Shown in pieces: positions 48,701 to 61,100 of a stretch of DNA of 64,000 nucleotides (position 1 is the stretch's first letter; every line of letters starts with the position of its first letter). Position numbers and translations under genes: made by a program. The notes beneath the pieces are model-generated. The model was not told the DNA's origin, did not search any database, and saw only the letters and a program-made list of their open reading frames with translations. This stretch comes from Plantago major (lineage: Eukaryota; Streptophyta; Magnoliopsida; Lamiales; Plantaginaceae). The DNA lies in NCBI GenBank assembly GCA_026545765.1, contig CM048842.1, positions 72,529,871-72,593,870 of the forward strand. The letters are read 5' to 3'.

Positions 48701-51700
48701 GAGGATAGCGAGTGAAAACTCTTTTGGTTTTAAACATAGGGAGCATTGTGTGGTGCATATCAGGAAATAACTTGTTGATGCTTAAACGAATATTGTAGCT
48801 TCTATTTTTTTGGACTCGGTTTTCATTGGTCAGTTCTGTAGTAGGAGTGGTTTGATTGGTATTCAAGTTTCCTGAACCTCCTTACTCTCCTAGAGTGTCA
48901 TCCTTTCACTTATATATTTTGGTTTACCCTTCAAATATGAAAATCAAGTGGATATCTTTATTTATCGTTCCTTCTCTCGGCTGCCAAACTGAAACAGTTA
49001 CTGGGATATCAATGTTTTAGTCCTTCAGGTGCTGCTAAGCTACAAATATTTCTACAACTGATATCTAAGTTGCTCTGTTAGACTATAAAGAGGGTGCGCT
49101 CTATAACTAATTATAGTACCCAAGTAAAAAGTGTGATATGGTGCTATCACTATTTAATTGTTGCAGTTTTGGTAGGGCAACCTTGAGAGGCAGATGTAAC
49201 AGTAGCTTTGTTGAGTGCCTTTATTCTTTCAACACAGGCTTTAGCTTAAGAAGGTTATCTTTTACATAAGCTTATTCTTTGGAGGTAAGAAGTCCAATTT
49301 ACTTTATCTTGATAGATGGCCTTGTTGGTTACATGTTTCGAACACCCTGCATCCTGCACTGTCTTATGCTTTTGCCTTTCAACTACTTTCTTTGGGTCCA
49401 GATTAGAGGTAAAAGTGAAAAATTATATATCGGGGGTGTGCTTTCTCATTCTATACACGATCTTATCTAAAAGGCCCCATTCCCCCCCCCCCCCCCCCAC
49501 ACACAGAGATAATATACTCCCTGGTTTGCTTTCACCGTCCTGTAACTGGTCTTGGTTTCCTTATCTTGCTCCAAAAATCCATTAAAATTGATCCTGTTCT
49601 GAAATCTGACCTAAAATTTGTTCTCAGCTTACATATATACTATATAGTCCAACTCTGTACAGAGTTTTTCAATTTGTATAATTATTTTAACAATTCATGG
49701 AATATCAATTATATCAAGTTGCTACATGTTACACTTGCAGTTTGTTTCTTTCAATCAACAACAGTCTAAGCAACACAGGTTATAGCTACCAATTAAACTC
49801 GTAAAGTGCAACTCTGCTCCACACTGCCCCGGTTGCTGACAGTGACATTATATTCTCTGTTTTTTCCTAGCGAGATCAACCTTTAACCAAAAAGTAAAAT
49901 TAGTTATACAAAATTCAAGCATTTAGTTTGACCTTTCCGGATCTTGGTGGAATGCCAGTGATAGGTCATGTTTAAAAGATAGTGGAAGATTGAGTATTTA
50001 TATGATAACTCAAAAGTAAACTTTTCTTTAACTGGAATTTCAGTTATTTTGGTGCATTTGTTACACAATTCATGATAATCTTTTTTTGCCTACAGAGTTT
50101 GTTTATTGTTCAAACGGATAGTGTTGAGACATCTTCCTGCCTGATTACACCTCCCAGAGTGAAGTATGGTTTTCTTCCCAATCTATGTTTCTCTCCAATT
50201 TGGACACAATTGGAGTGTTACCGACATGCTCAATTTATGTATGTTGTCATGTTTCTGCAGTTTTCTCTTGAATGGAAAGCCAGTTGAGAAGAGAACTAGT
50301 AATTTCAGGGTATGTCAATTTTGCATTGGTTAATGCACTCAAGTAACTGCCTTAAAATTTTACATTGGAATATTTTTGCCTATTCTAGGAGTCGGGGCCT
50401 CAAATTCCTACAGTTATGAGACAGTATCTGCAGTATGGATCCAATCTGCTTCAAGCTGTTGGCGAGTTTGATGGTGCGTTTCGTAAAAGTATTGTTGTTT
50501 GAACTCTTTATATTTTTTGTGAATATTGTAGAAGTTCTATGATGTCGATCACCTGTGCAGGAAATTATATCATTGCAATGGCTCTCATGAGTCAGTTACC
50601 AAGCCCCGGCTGCGTTGGACTTCAAGATCATGTGCCTGCAACTTTAGATTCAGGTGACATGCTTATAAAAAATCATTTTCTAGGGATTCATTATTTTGGT
50701 TAATATTTATATCGCTCCCCCGTTTAGTAGAATATCAAGACATGCTCCTCTAGTTATTTGACTTGAAAAGTTCCTCTGAAATAATTTCTGGTAAGAGGTT
50801 AATAATCCTATAGTAATCTTTTTCGGACATCTAAACTGGTACTCAGATAATAATACTCTAGTTAACTAATTTGTGTTCATTTCCTGATTCTTCTGTTCCT
50901 CTCTATGTAGATCCTGACATTATCGAGGGTCCATTTCGCATATCATTGAATTGTCCTATTAGGTAACCTTCATATTTGCCTAACCAGATTTATTGGTAGG
51001 GAAAACTTTTTCTCATTTATACTTGGGAACTCTATGTTCTTTGTACTTGTGCTGCACTTGATGCTCCAAATTTAGGAACATTAACGGCGGGTGCTTATGC
51101 TAATACCATCAGTTGTTAGCAAGATAAGATGTATCATAGGTACCTTTGCTAGATGAAGAATATAATCTGTGGCATTAGACTTCTGGATACCTTTTTTATT
51201 TTCTGGAATTGCCAGTCATGTTGCTTGCTTTGACCTGTACCATCACCCTTTTGTACAAAATTTTACTGGATTGTCATTCCATGTATCTCATTTCAAGTTT
51301 TTCCATGGTAACTGTTCTTGAATTGTCTACTTTCTTTCATCTTGACAGTTTCACGAGAATTCAGACTCCTGTCAAAGGACATTTGTGCAAACATATCCAG
51401 GTAGTTTCTCTTAGACTTTGTTGCGTTCTTTAATTTTGTGGCTTCGAATCTCCTGTCTAGTGTAGCTGATTTGCTTCTTTTTATTTTCTCTCTTCTTAAA
51501 GGTACAGTGCTTATGTACTCCTTTTATTTCCATTAATAATATCTTATTACCATTTAAAAGAATGGTTTTGCATCAGATTTTTGTAGAGCAAGTTCAGAAT
51601 TGTTTATTTATCTGTGTTTTTTGAGTGTTGAAGTGTATCTCATTCTGAATCAATGGTCATTAGTTATTTTGTGATTTCCTTTCCATAATCAATTGTGGGA

Positions 51701-53923
51701 GTCCAGTTCTATATGCTGATTTGCCACCAGAGGGTTCTCTAAACCTATGTTGTCTTTTTTAATCAGTGAGAAGTAAAAAGTGTATTATGAGTTTATGACA
51801 GATATATAAGAACTATTCTTCATTTGGTTGATGAAAACATCCACCAAACCTCTCATTCTTTAATATCCTTTTTTGGCTTTTGATCGATTTTTTTCAGTGT
51901 TTTGATTTTGACAACTACGTGGACATGAACTCAAGGTGCCCTTCTTGGCGTTGCCCACACTGTAATAAGCCTGTGTGCTTTACTGATCTTCGCATTGATC
52001 AAAAAATTGTTAAGGCAAGTAGTTTTGTCTTCGGTTTTCAAATTGAATCTTGCATTCCCTGTCTACTTTGATTGATCGGTTTGGGTATTCTCAGATTCTG
52101 AAAGAGATTGGGCCAAATGTCAATCACATAATTGTCTCCTCAGATGGAACATGGCAAAATGCCATGGGAACTGATGATGCTACACAGAAGCCAGATGGTA
52201 AGACCTCCAATTCTGGTGAAAATGATACTGAAAATGTCAGCCTGCCAACTTCACCGGTCAATGTACTGGACCTTACTGGAACAGACGATGCTATGGATGT
52301 TGAAGTCACTCATGAAACTGAAGATAGAAAATTCGACCCAGTTGTCTCACAAAATGAATCTTTGGTGCCAAGTACTAATATGAGTTATGGTAATGACGAC
52401 TTCTGGTCAGGAATTTATAGGTCAACCTTTGGAGCTGGGTCGTCGAATGTTCAGCAGAACACAAACTATGGTGGGTCTCCATTAGTACTCGAGTCTAGTA
52501 TATCTTCTGTTCCAAACAGAGAAATTGAGGTTTTCCTTGGGAATGGTTTTGCAACAGCGCCAGTGGCACAACGCGAATACCAATATGATGGGAATCCAGC
52601 CATTACTAGTGAGTATGGAACTTTACCACAGTTACAACCCAGTAATGTGGCCGCAACACCAGTTGCAGTTCAGGCTCTTCCATCTATGCAGACTCCGTAT
52701 CCTGCAACAGTACCAAGGTCCAGAAGCACTCCAAACACTTTCATGAGGCAAAATAGCTTCCCAACAGCTTCACAAGGTCCACTTCCATCTCCTGCGAACA
52801 TGAACACAACAAGTCGTTCAAGCTCACAGAATCCGCATTTGTCATCACCGGCTTTGAGTCAGTATCCAGGGTTACAGGTAACTGAGTGCCCGTTTGTGCT
52901 TTTTAATTAATTTTAGCCCGTTCAGCATGTGCACAAAACTACTGCTGAATTTTCTTTAGAAAAAAGAATAAAGCAACAGAGAAACATCCCATTACAACTG
53001 GCACAAATCTCGCTGTGTCATTCTCATTGTATATACTCTTGCTGCTCTAAAACTCCGATTCTCTCAGATTGAGGAATTTGTATTAGCACCTACAATTTCT
53101 CAACTTGGGGAGGAAGGGTTTTTAGTGCAGAGTTTATGGACGTATTGCTGTGCAATACATAACTAGGGGCATGGTTAACGGTTTCATTTCATGCATTTTC
53201 CTTGAATCATTTTTCTATGTCAACAGCGAGATTGATGCTTTACTTAAAAACTGGAGAATGCCCCTTTTGAACTTGTAAATTTGTTGTTTATAAAGATGGC
53301 CTTACCCTCACTCCAAATAATATGTTTGTCTGCTTGCTCAGCGAAATGCTGGCCTACCACATGGTTACAGAACTTCAAGAGAGCATCAAATGTCAAGTCA
53401 GCGTATGGGAAATAACAGGATGCCTCCAGCAACTAATCAATCACCAAGGCATATGCAATCTCCATCCGTCTTCAAGCGGCCCCAGAGTCATGTTGGAGTC
53501 AGCAGCCAAAATTCTCAATTGCTCGCAGCTGCCAACAGAGCTGTACACATGTCTTTGGATTCATCTGGAGCTGTATCTCCATATTCAGGGAACAACCCTA
53601 CTGCGTTCAGAATGCCATTTCAGGGAGACCAAAGGGTGAATGCCGGAGTGACATCACAGCCACTGACAAGAACCAATTCCTTTGACACAGCAGATCCAAA
53701 CTGGCGACCCGCAGCGCGGATGCGTGGAGCTCTAACCGGGCAGGCCTATTCTGATGCAATGAACCAGTTCATTATTCGTCCCACCCAGCAAGCTCAAGCA
53801 CATGCTGCTCGACCAGTGTCCAATGTGGCATCTCTCCCCGTTAACGTCCAGTCTCGCCTGGCTGATCGAGCAACTCAGGGTTCTCCTGCTTCGGCAGGAC
53901 CATCAAGCAGTCAAGGGATGTAG
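40477..53923 (+). CDS. PIAL: PIAL-type E4 SUMO ligase with SP-RING, 16 exons
   Basis: Exons: 40477-40664, 44442-44514, 45439-45507, 46912-46977, 47117-47202, 48057-48108, 48189-48260, 50096-50163, 50261-50309, 50389-50473, 50561-50653, 50911-50962, 51349-51400, 51898-52014, 52095-52877, 53342-53923. They sum to 2487 nt, or 828 residues, with phases agreeing throughout. The helical N-terminal part precedes FLLNGKPVEKRTSNFR and LQYGSNLLQAVGEFDGNYII. The SP-RING (about residues 305-365) has KGHLCKHIQCFDFDNYVDMN and SWRCPHCNKPVC. A SUMO-interacting motif VLDLT with acidic tail is at about 431-435. The long tail is Ser/Pro/Gln-rich and ends with a conserved NWRPAARMRG...FIIRPTQQ block. PIAL1/2 extend SUMO chains and act in transcriptional silencing in Arabidopsis. 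Intron 14 is GC-AG. The gene looks intact. Confidence 0.93.
42731..42759. repeat. (TG)n microsatellite in intron 1
   Basis: About 14 TG units in the 3.8-kb first intron of the SUMO-ligase gene. Confidence 0.9.
42907..43190. repeat. tandem duplication in intron 1 (period 168 bp)
   Basis: AGTATGATTTAAGATTTAAT occurs at 42907 and 43075. Each is followed by related sequence ending in TTTGTC(G/A)AGGTGTAAGG. An old local duplication. Confidence 0.75.
45668..45929. mobile_element. Stowaway-like MITE in SUMO-ligase intron 3
   Basis: Ends CCCCCTCCGTCC and GGACGGAGGGAG are inverted repeats flanked by TA at 45666-45667 and 45930-45931. It is 262 bp and non-coding. It lies 160 nt downstream of exon 3 and does not touch splice sites. 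Confidence 0.82.
46651..46817. repeat. 85-bp tandem duplication in intron 3
   Basis: CTTTCATAACTAGATTG occurs at 46651 and 46736, followed by TATGTCTTACCGTCTTAGAG in both copies. Confidence 0.8.
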
Positions 53924-55145
53924 GAAGAATCTCTTTGCTCATACAAGTGTTTTATTCTTGCTGTTGTTTGAAAACTTTTTATCAGCTCTAGGGCGGTGAA
54001 AGTTCTATTGTAAACTATTTATGCAATTGGATTTGTGTAGGGGGCGGCAGGTATACCTAGAATTCTGAACTACATTTCTGTGGGAATTTGTCCTTTTTAT
54101 GCATAGCAACATAGGAATAGCAGTTTTTCGCCCTAGAATTCTGAACTACATGTATGCAACTGGCTGTATGTTGTTTTTAAGATAAATTGTTATATTAGAC
54201 AGACACTGATACTGAGATTTTCTCTTGCCCATTGCCATGGAAATAGCAACATGAGTATATGGCCGAAATCGTCCATCATCCCTGAAATTGCCATAGCCGT
54301 TCAGACCTGAGCTCTTAGGAGCGTCTGTCTCGTTGATAATGTTTGGTGCTCATCCTACCCGAGTTATTTAATCTTGATTTATAGTTGGAGGTAATTTAAA
54401 AATATGAATGTTTTTTTGTTAACGACATTATCTGATCTATATATAAACACATACAGTCTTGTAATAGACGAGCTGGATTGATGCAGAAACTCAAATAGAT
54501 GGACAAACATTATAGTTATATTAAAAAATATTTGATGTCACGGGTTCGATCCCCGAAATGGGTGATTATTTTTTCCATATAGAGAATGATTGAAATGTTA
54601 TTAGAGAATTTATTGATGGTAAAGTTGTCCAATACTAAATATTATAATTGTAATATTGTATTTCAAAAAAAAAAAATTGATGTTTTATTAAAAACATAAT
54701 TATATATATAAAAAAAATAATTTAAATACCCACTCATAAAATATTAAAACATTAATGATACTTATTTAAACCTTATACATATATACTTAAGAACATCATT
54801 GCATCTCTCAAGTCTTGACTATTAATTAATCTCTCACATACTTAAGAACATCATTACATCTCTCAATATTTCATTATCAATCAATGTCTCAAGTATTTCA
54901 CTAATAGTGAATCTCTTCCAAAAATATTTTGTGCATATATAGTATAGTAGTAGATTTAGTCTATCTCCGCAATGTGCTAAGGTTTAATTACTGATGTAAC
55001 CTCATACTCACACATCACACTTGAGGGTTAACTCTCTCTACAAACTGTTGCACTTACAGCTAACCGATCATACCACTCCTCTTTTTCCGAACAAAACACT
55101 GAAGATTTCAGAACCGGCCTATGTGAACCAGTGATCGATTCTCCG
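53924..55145. other. SUMO-ligase 3' UTR and intergenic region
   Basis: It holds the 3' UTR of the SUMO-ligase gene, about 0.8 kb of AT-rich spacer and the promoter/leader of the WD40 gene. Near 54541 a GGGTTCGATCCCC string resembles a Pol III B box but has no matching A box. At 54780-54900 a short block (ACTTAAGAACATCATT.CATCTCTCA) is repeated. Confidence 0.5.
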
Positions 55146-58100
55146 ATGAAGTGTAAGTCGGTGGCCTGCATATGGTCCGACTCGCCGCCGGTTCAGCGAG
55201 TTACATCCACCGCCGTAATCCGTGAACCGCCTACTCTTTACACCGGCGGATCTGATGGCTCCATCATATGCTGGAACCTCGTTTCCTCTCCTGATAAAGT
55301 GGTAATGACTTTCTTCAGTCACCATCTCTTCGTTATTTTGTTCCAATTTGATATGAATACTACAGTTTGTCAATTGCCCAGGGCTATCTTTAAATGCTGA
55401 ATTTGGATACTTCTGGTTGATGACTTGTTCATTATTTACTCACTTTCATTTGTGTGATTTTAGTTATTTGATGTTTATGCAACTATACTAAGTCATTGAT
55501 TGTGCCAAATTCTATTCAATATTGTGTGAGCAGCTGTAAAAGCTTAGTTCAGGTTGAAGGTTGAAGTTTAAAATAGAAAATGATTGATCATTGTGCTATA
55601 TGTTCTGGAATTATTAAGAGGAGCTTTATAAAAGGTCTCCTGAGACACGATCCAACTTTAATGGAACCTTGTCCGTAATCTGCAGTATCTGTTGATTAAA
55701 ATAGCTTGATGAACTGGAATTTTGATCTCATAAATTTAAGATAGGAGTACTAAAATTATGAGTAGTATATATGTAACTGGAACTAGAAGAAGCTAATAAA
55801 TTATCAATGTATATTGCAACAATTTTACTGACTTCCAGCACCTTTTACATATGTATAAAGAGAACTTCATGTAACCATAGGAGAAGGTTTTCTATTTCTG
55901 ATATACCAAACACATTCTTTATCTACCCATATAATGTTTGCTTGGGGAGAAAAGTTACCAGCTTGACATATTGATTGCAAAATGCGAACTTTTTCTCCCT
56001 GCTACTTTGTTTACTGTCACCTGGAAAAGATTTTTGGCATCTGTAGTGGATATAATCTCATACTCTAGCTAAAATCTCTATTTTTGCTGAAAGTATCGCT
56101 CCCGTGCAGCTACACCTCTGCTGGGAACTATATATGGCTTTATTAGGCACCCTACGCAAATATACCATTGCATATTTTGCCTGGGTGGCATAGCGATCCT
56201 TTTGTTATTTTGATTTTATTATGTTTCTATTGTTGCAAGTTACTAGTTTGATTATATGATTTTATATGTCAGGAAATGAAACCTGTTGCAATGTTGTGTG
56301 GCCATACTGCTCCTGTAGCTGATCTCGGGATTTGTGTTCCTGATGATGATTCTGTTAGTGGTGAGTTCACCAACAGTAGTAATATGATATCGAATCCTAA
56401 TTCAGTTCAATGCCATGCACTAATAAGTGCTTGCACTGATGGTGTATTGTGCGTCTGGAGCAGAACAAGTGGGCACTGTAGGAGGAGGAGGAAAATCCCC
56501 CCTTGGGCAGGGAGTCCATTCATGATCAAGTCGTTACCTGGAAAAATGAGATACGTATGTATCATCTGTTCTCTCAATAAAGGGCACCAGTTACACAACA
56601 CAGAGGACAGAGAATTACAAGATGCAAATCCTTCGAAGTGTACAGTTATAATCATCGACTCATATACTCTTGCCATAGTACAAACAGTTTTCCATGGTAA
56701 TGTAACTCTGGGACCTTTGAAGTCAATGGCGATAGTATCTCGTTCAGATGACATGGAGAAGCAATTAGTGATGATTGTTGATTCATTTGGTAAAGTACTT
56801 AATTTGCCTATGAATAAGAATTCTGATCCTAAGGAACCACTTGGGCCTGGGGCACCAAAGGATTCATTGATTTTAGAAGTGACAGACTGGATGGATGACT
56901 CCACAGATAAAGGGCTGTCGGTTGCTTTTTCAAAGCATGGGCATGTTTTAGCCCTTCTGCATCAAACACATTGCACATTTAGGCAAGCACATGATGGCAC
57001 TATTGTCGGCAAGATACTATTTACAGATGATCAACTTTGTCATGAGGATGACTTGTATGTAATAGGTGGCATATTTGTGGGCAATGATGAAGGGATATCG
57101 AGTAATAGTATCGCAGAAAAATTTATGGTATGGAATAACCGAGGTAAAGCTTGTATATACGGGATCTCATACTCAATCAACAATTTCACGTGCAAGCTTC
57201 TATATACAATCCCTGCTGTGTTGTACCCTTCTGACATTAGTCTATCCTTTTCTTTTATACCTTTAAATACGTATCTTTTGCGTGTTGAATCACTTTGCTA
57301 CCATGTAAATAAACATGCGTTATGGGAACCTAGTGTTACTATTTGGCTTTTGCCACAGGAAAAGGATATCCATTCAGAATGTAACTTGGTCGCAGAATGT
57401 AGCCTTTCTGATAATTGGACTATGGACTCTGCTTTATCTGTACGTGAGTCTCCGGGCCAAATCCACTACATTTCTGGTGAGGAAATACATTCAATTGGTG
57501 ATAAAGCTCCTCCATATGATGTAGTGTCTCCTGCCAATGTGGATGGTAACCTCAGATTTGGCACTAACAAAGGAGAGCAAGCAGTGTCTTCTTCGATGGT
57601 TATATCTGAAAACCACCTAGCACCGTATGCCATTGTTTATGGCTTATTCAATGGTGACATTCAAATCATTAAGTTCGACATGTTTTTCACAGCAGTAGAT
57701 TCTCTTAGTCAACGCCCTCATGTGAAAACAGAGTCACATGGAGAAAAGCAGTATCTTTCAGGGCATGGGGGAGCTGTTCTGTGTTTAGCTTCACATGAAA
57801 TGGTGAGTAAGTCTGAAGGGTGCACATCACATCATGTATTGCTGTCAGGAAGTATGGATTGCACTGTCCGTGTTTGGGATCTTGACTCTGGTAATCCTAT
57901 TACTGTTTTGCACCACCATGTAGCTCCAGTACGCCAAATTATCCTTGCTCCACATCAAAGTGAATACCCGTGGAGTGATTGCTTTTTGACAGTCGGCGAT
58001 GACTCTTGTGTCTCGCTCGTTTCCCTTCAGACTTCAAGAGTAGAGAGATTGTTTCCTGGACATCTGTACTTTCCTGAAAAAGTTGCATGGGATGGCGTAA

Positions 58101-61100
58101 GAGGTTATATAGCATGTCTATGTCCGCATCTCTCAGAAAAAACTGATGCACTTGACATTTTATACATTTGGGATGCCAAGACAGGTGCACGTGAGAGAAT
58201 TCTTCGGGGAGCTGCTGCGCATTCAATGTTTGATCATTTCTTTGCAGCGCTTAATGAAAGCATTTCGTCAGGAAGTATGACAAACGCTAATACTTCAGCG
58301 TCCTCTTTAGTTTTTCAGTCAATGGATGATTCGAAGTTGTCAAAATCCACTCAAAAATATTCTCAGAAGGAGATTTCTTTGAGGAAACCCGTAGAAGGTA
58401 CACGTGTACCCTATACATCTGCAACATCAAAAACTATCAGAGGACCTGGGGCAAGGGCTGGGTTCCCCACCCCAGCTGTCTTCCAAAGTGAAAAGCACCC
58501 AATTAAAAGCTCTTCTCCGATTCCTGGAGTTTCGACACTGTGCTTTGATCTCACTTCATTGATTTCTCTTTGTTCTAATAAGGAGTTTTCCATAGATGAC
58601 AGTCATACTGGACCAAGCAATGATGCGAAGGGTGCTGGAACTATCCTAGCCGAAGATGATGCTCATAAAGGGCAAAAGGATCCTATAAAAGAACTGGGAA
58701 CGGGGATGCCCAGCCTTCATCATGCGAATGTAAAGAGCGATTCAGTTTCATCTGGTTCCACTGGCCTGACATCAGAACAGGGGGTTCACTTGATTGAAGA
58801 AGATCTTCTCCAATTCAGCCTGTCAGTTCTTCACTTGTGGGATGTCGACAGTGAGCTTGATAATTTGCTTATAACTGAAATGAAGCTGAAAAGGCCTGTT
58901 TGTTTTATTGTATCTTCGGGTATGTTGGGAGATAGGGGTGCTATGACACTGACTTTTCCAGGTTCTGCTCCAACTCTTGAGGTATTGTTGTAAAAATAGA
59001 CAAGCTCATGACATTTTTTCGTGATACTTGACTAACTCCAAACAAATCATTAATGCAGCTCTGGAGATCTTCTGCAGAATATTCAGCCATGAGATCATTA
59101 ACAATGGTGTCCCTAGCCCAGCACTTGATTAGCTTGTCTCACTCATATTCATCAGCCAGCAGGTATGATATGCTTAAAAGTGTAATATGCTCAGCTAGTA
59201 ATTACTTTGTAGATATGTTTTGTGGTATGGAGAGTATGGACGTGATCATCGCATATTTATAGTTTTATATGACTTAACTAGTAAACGTAATGTTGCTGAG
59301 GCATATCTAGTCTAGTTAAGTCGCCAGAGTTGCCAGATGGGAACTTCTTGTGATTTTTCATGTGATTAATTCACTGTCATTATTTACATGTCTTCCTGCA
59401 GTGCTTTAGCAGCTTTCTATACGCGAAAATTTGCAGACAAAGTATCGGATGTAAAAGCTCCTCTACTCCAGGTGAAATATCAAATCATTAGTGAATGCAT
59501 ATTTACTTGATATTGTTGCGAACGTGAAGTTAATTGCTAAAATGTTCTCTCAATATCATATTGAATGATATGGCATTCATTTTAGAAAATCTATCAATTG
59601 TAGTTGCCGCCACTAATTGTATCTGCTACTTGAGTTGATTCCTACTTATTGTTTTCTTCCCGGACCACCCGGAGATTAAAATTGTTTCCTTTACTGTTTC
59701 ATGTTTTTAGGAGCAAACAATGGCAGCCTGCCTCTTTATTTTGTCGATGCTTATATAAGTAACAAATGTAATGAAACTCCTTTACTTTGATTTCTAACCA
59801 GTAGCCTATATATATTTAAGTCGTGTCACGTCATGCTTTCACTCAGAAGTTCTTGTACATGAGGTATGAAAGTATAAGGATGTACATAGTATTTTCGGGT
59901 CTTTATGAGTAAAATCAATATGTGATGTCATTATTGAACAAAAATAACTACCCTTATGGTTTTCATAATGGAAGAAGATAAGGAAGAAAGCACTTGTTGT
60001 TTCAATTGGCAATACTGGAACTCAAATAACTGTACTTTGTGCACATTCCCTCCAATCATACAGTTATTCCTGGCATATTGACTGCCACTTGTATCATTTT
60101 CACATGAAGCAGATCGAGCCAGTGCATTTTGGTTTTTGTTTTTAATAAAATGCAATGTCTGAATAATATGTCGACAAATTGGTTCCAGCAAACAAATTCT
60201 ATTCTGATGTTGTAAAAATGGTTTCTTGAAACTACATTTGTGGAGAAACAAAATTTTTATTACCTAATAACATCTGTAAAGTAGTTTCTTATGGATTGAT
60301 CATGTTGATATCTGAAATTTGATTGCATCCTATTTGTGCCTATTACTAAGACATTATATGTAAGACATCAACCATTTGACAAGTATGACCTGGACTATTT
60401 GTATTTAATGGACCTCTGCATAATCATAATAATCTTGATTGTCCATTTTCCCTGCTCCAGCTCCTTGTAAGCTTTTGGCAAAATGAGTTTGAACATGTGA
60501 AGATGGCTGCTCGCTCTATTTTCCATTGTGCTGCTTCACGGGCTATTCCCTATCCTCTGGGCTGTCCAAAAGCCAATCAACATGTCAACGATAATATATA
60601 TCCTTATGGAGAGCAAAGAGAAGGGCATGAGAGTTCAGCTGGGGTGTGTCTTAAACCTGATGTCGCACAAGAATTCCATGGGGAATTTCCTATCGAAGAT
60701 TCAGAGATTGTCTCTTGGTTGGAATCATATGAAATGCAAGACTGGATTTCCTGTGTAGGTGGAACAACCCAAGATGCTATGTGTTCTCAAATAATGGTTG
60801 CTGCTGCTCTGGCTGTCTGGTATCCTAGTCTTGTCAAGCAGAAGCTATCCATGGTGGTAGTTCATCCACTGATAAAATTGGTTATGTCCATGAATGAGAA
60901 ATATAGTGCTGCTGCAGCAGAGATTCTGGCTGAGGGCATGGAGAGTACATGGAGTTCATGCATTGGTTCTGAAATAACTCGCCTTATTGGAGATATATTC
61001 TTTCAAGTGGAGTGTGTGAGTGGTAAATCAGCCAACTCTTCTGCACATTCTGCTTCATCTGTTAACATTCGAGAGTGTTTGGTTCGGATCCTTCTTCCAA

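Noticed and set aside
50096-50287. Reading through exon 8 without splicing (ending in LEWKAS)
   Set aside because: It gives a stop and the wrong frame. The GTATGG donor at 50164 joins to 50261 and restores FLLNGKPVEK, which the family has.
54470-54580. SINE-like signal with a Pol III B box (GGGTTCGATCCCC)
   Set aside because: No A box at the right distance and no flanking duplication. The later A run is too far away to serve as a clear tail, so evidence is too thin for a feature.
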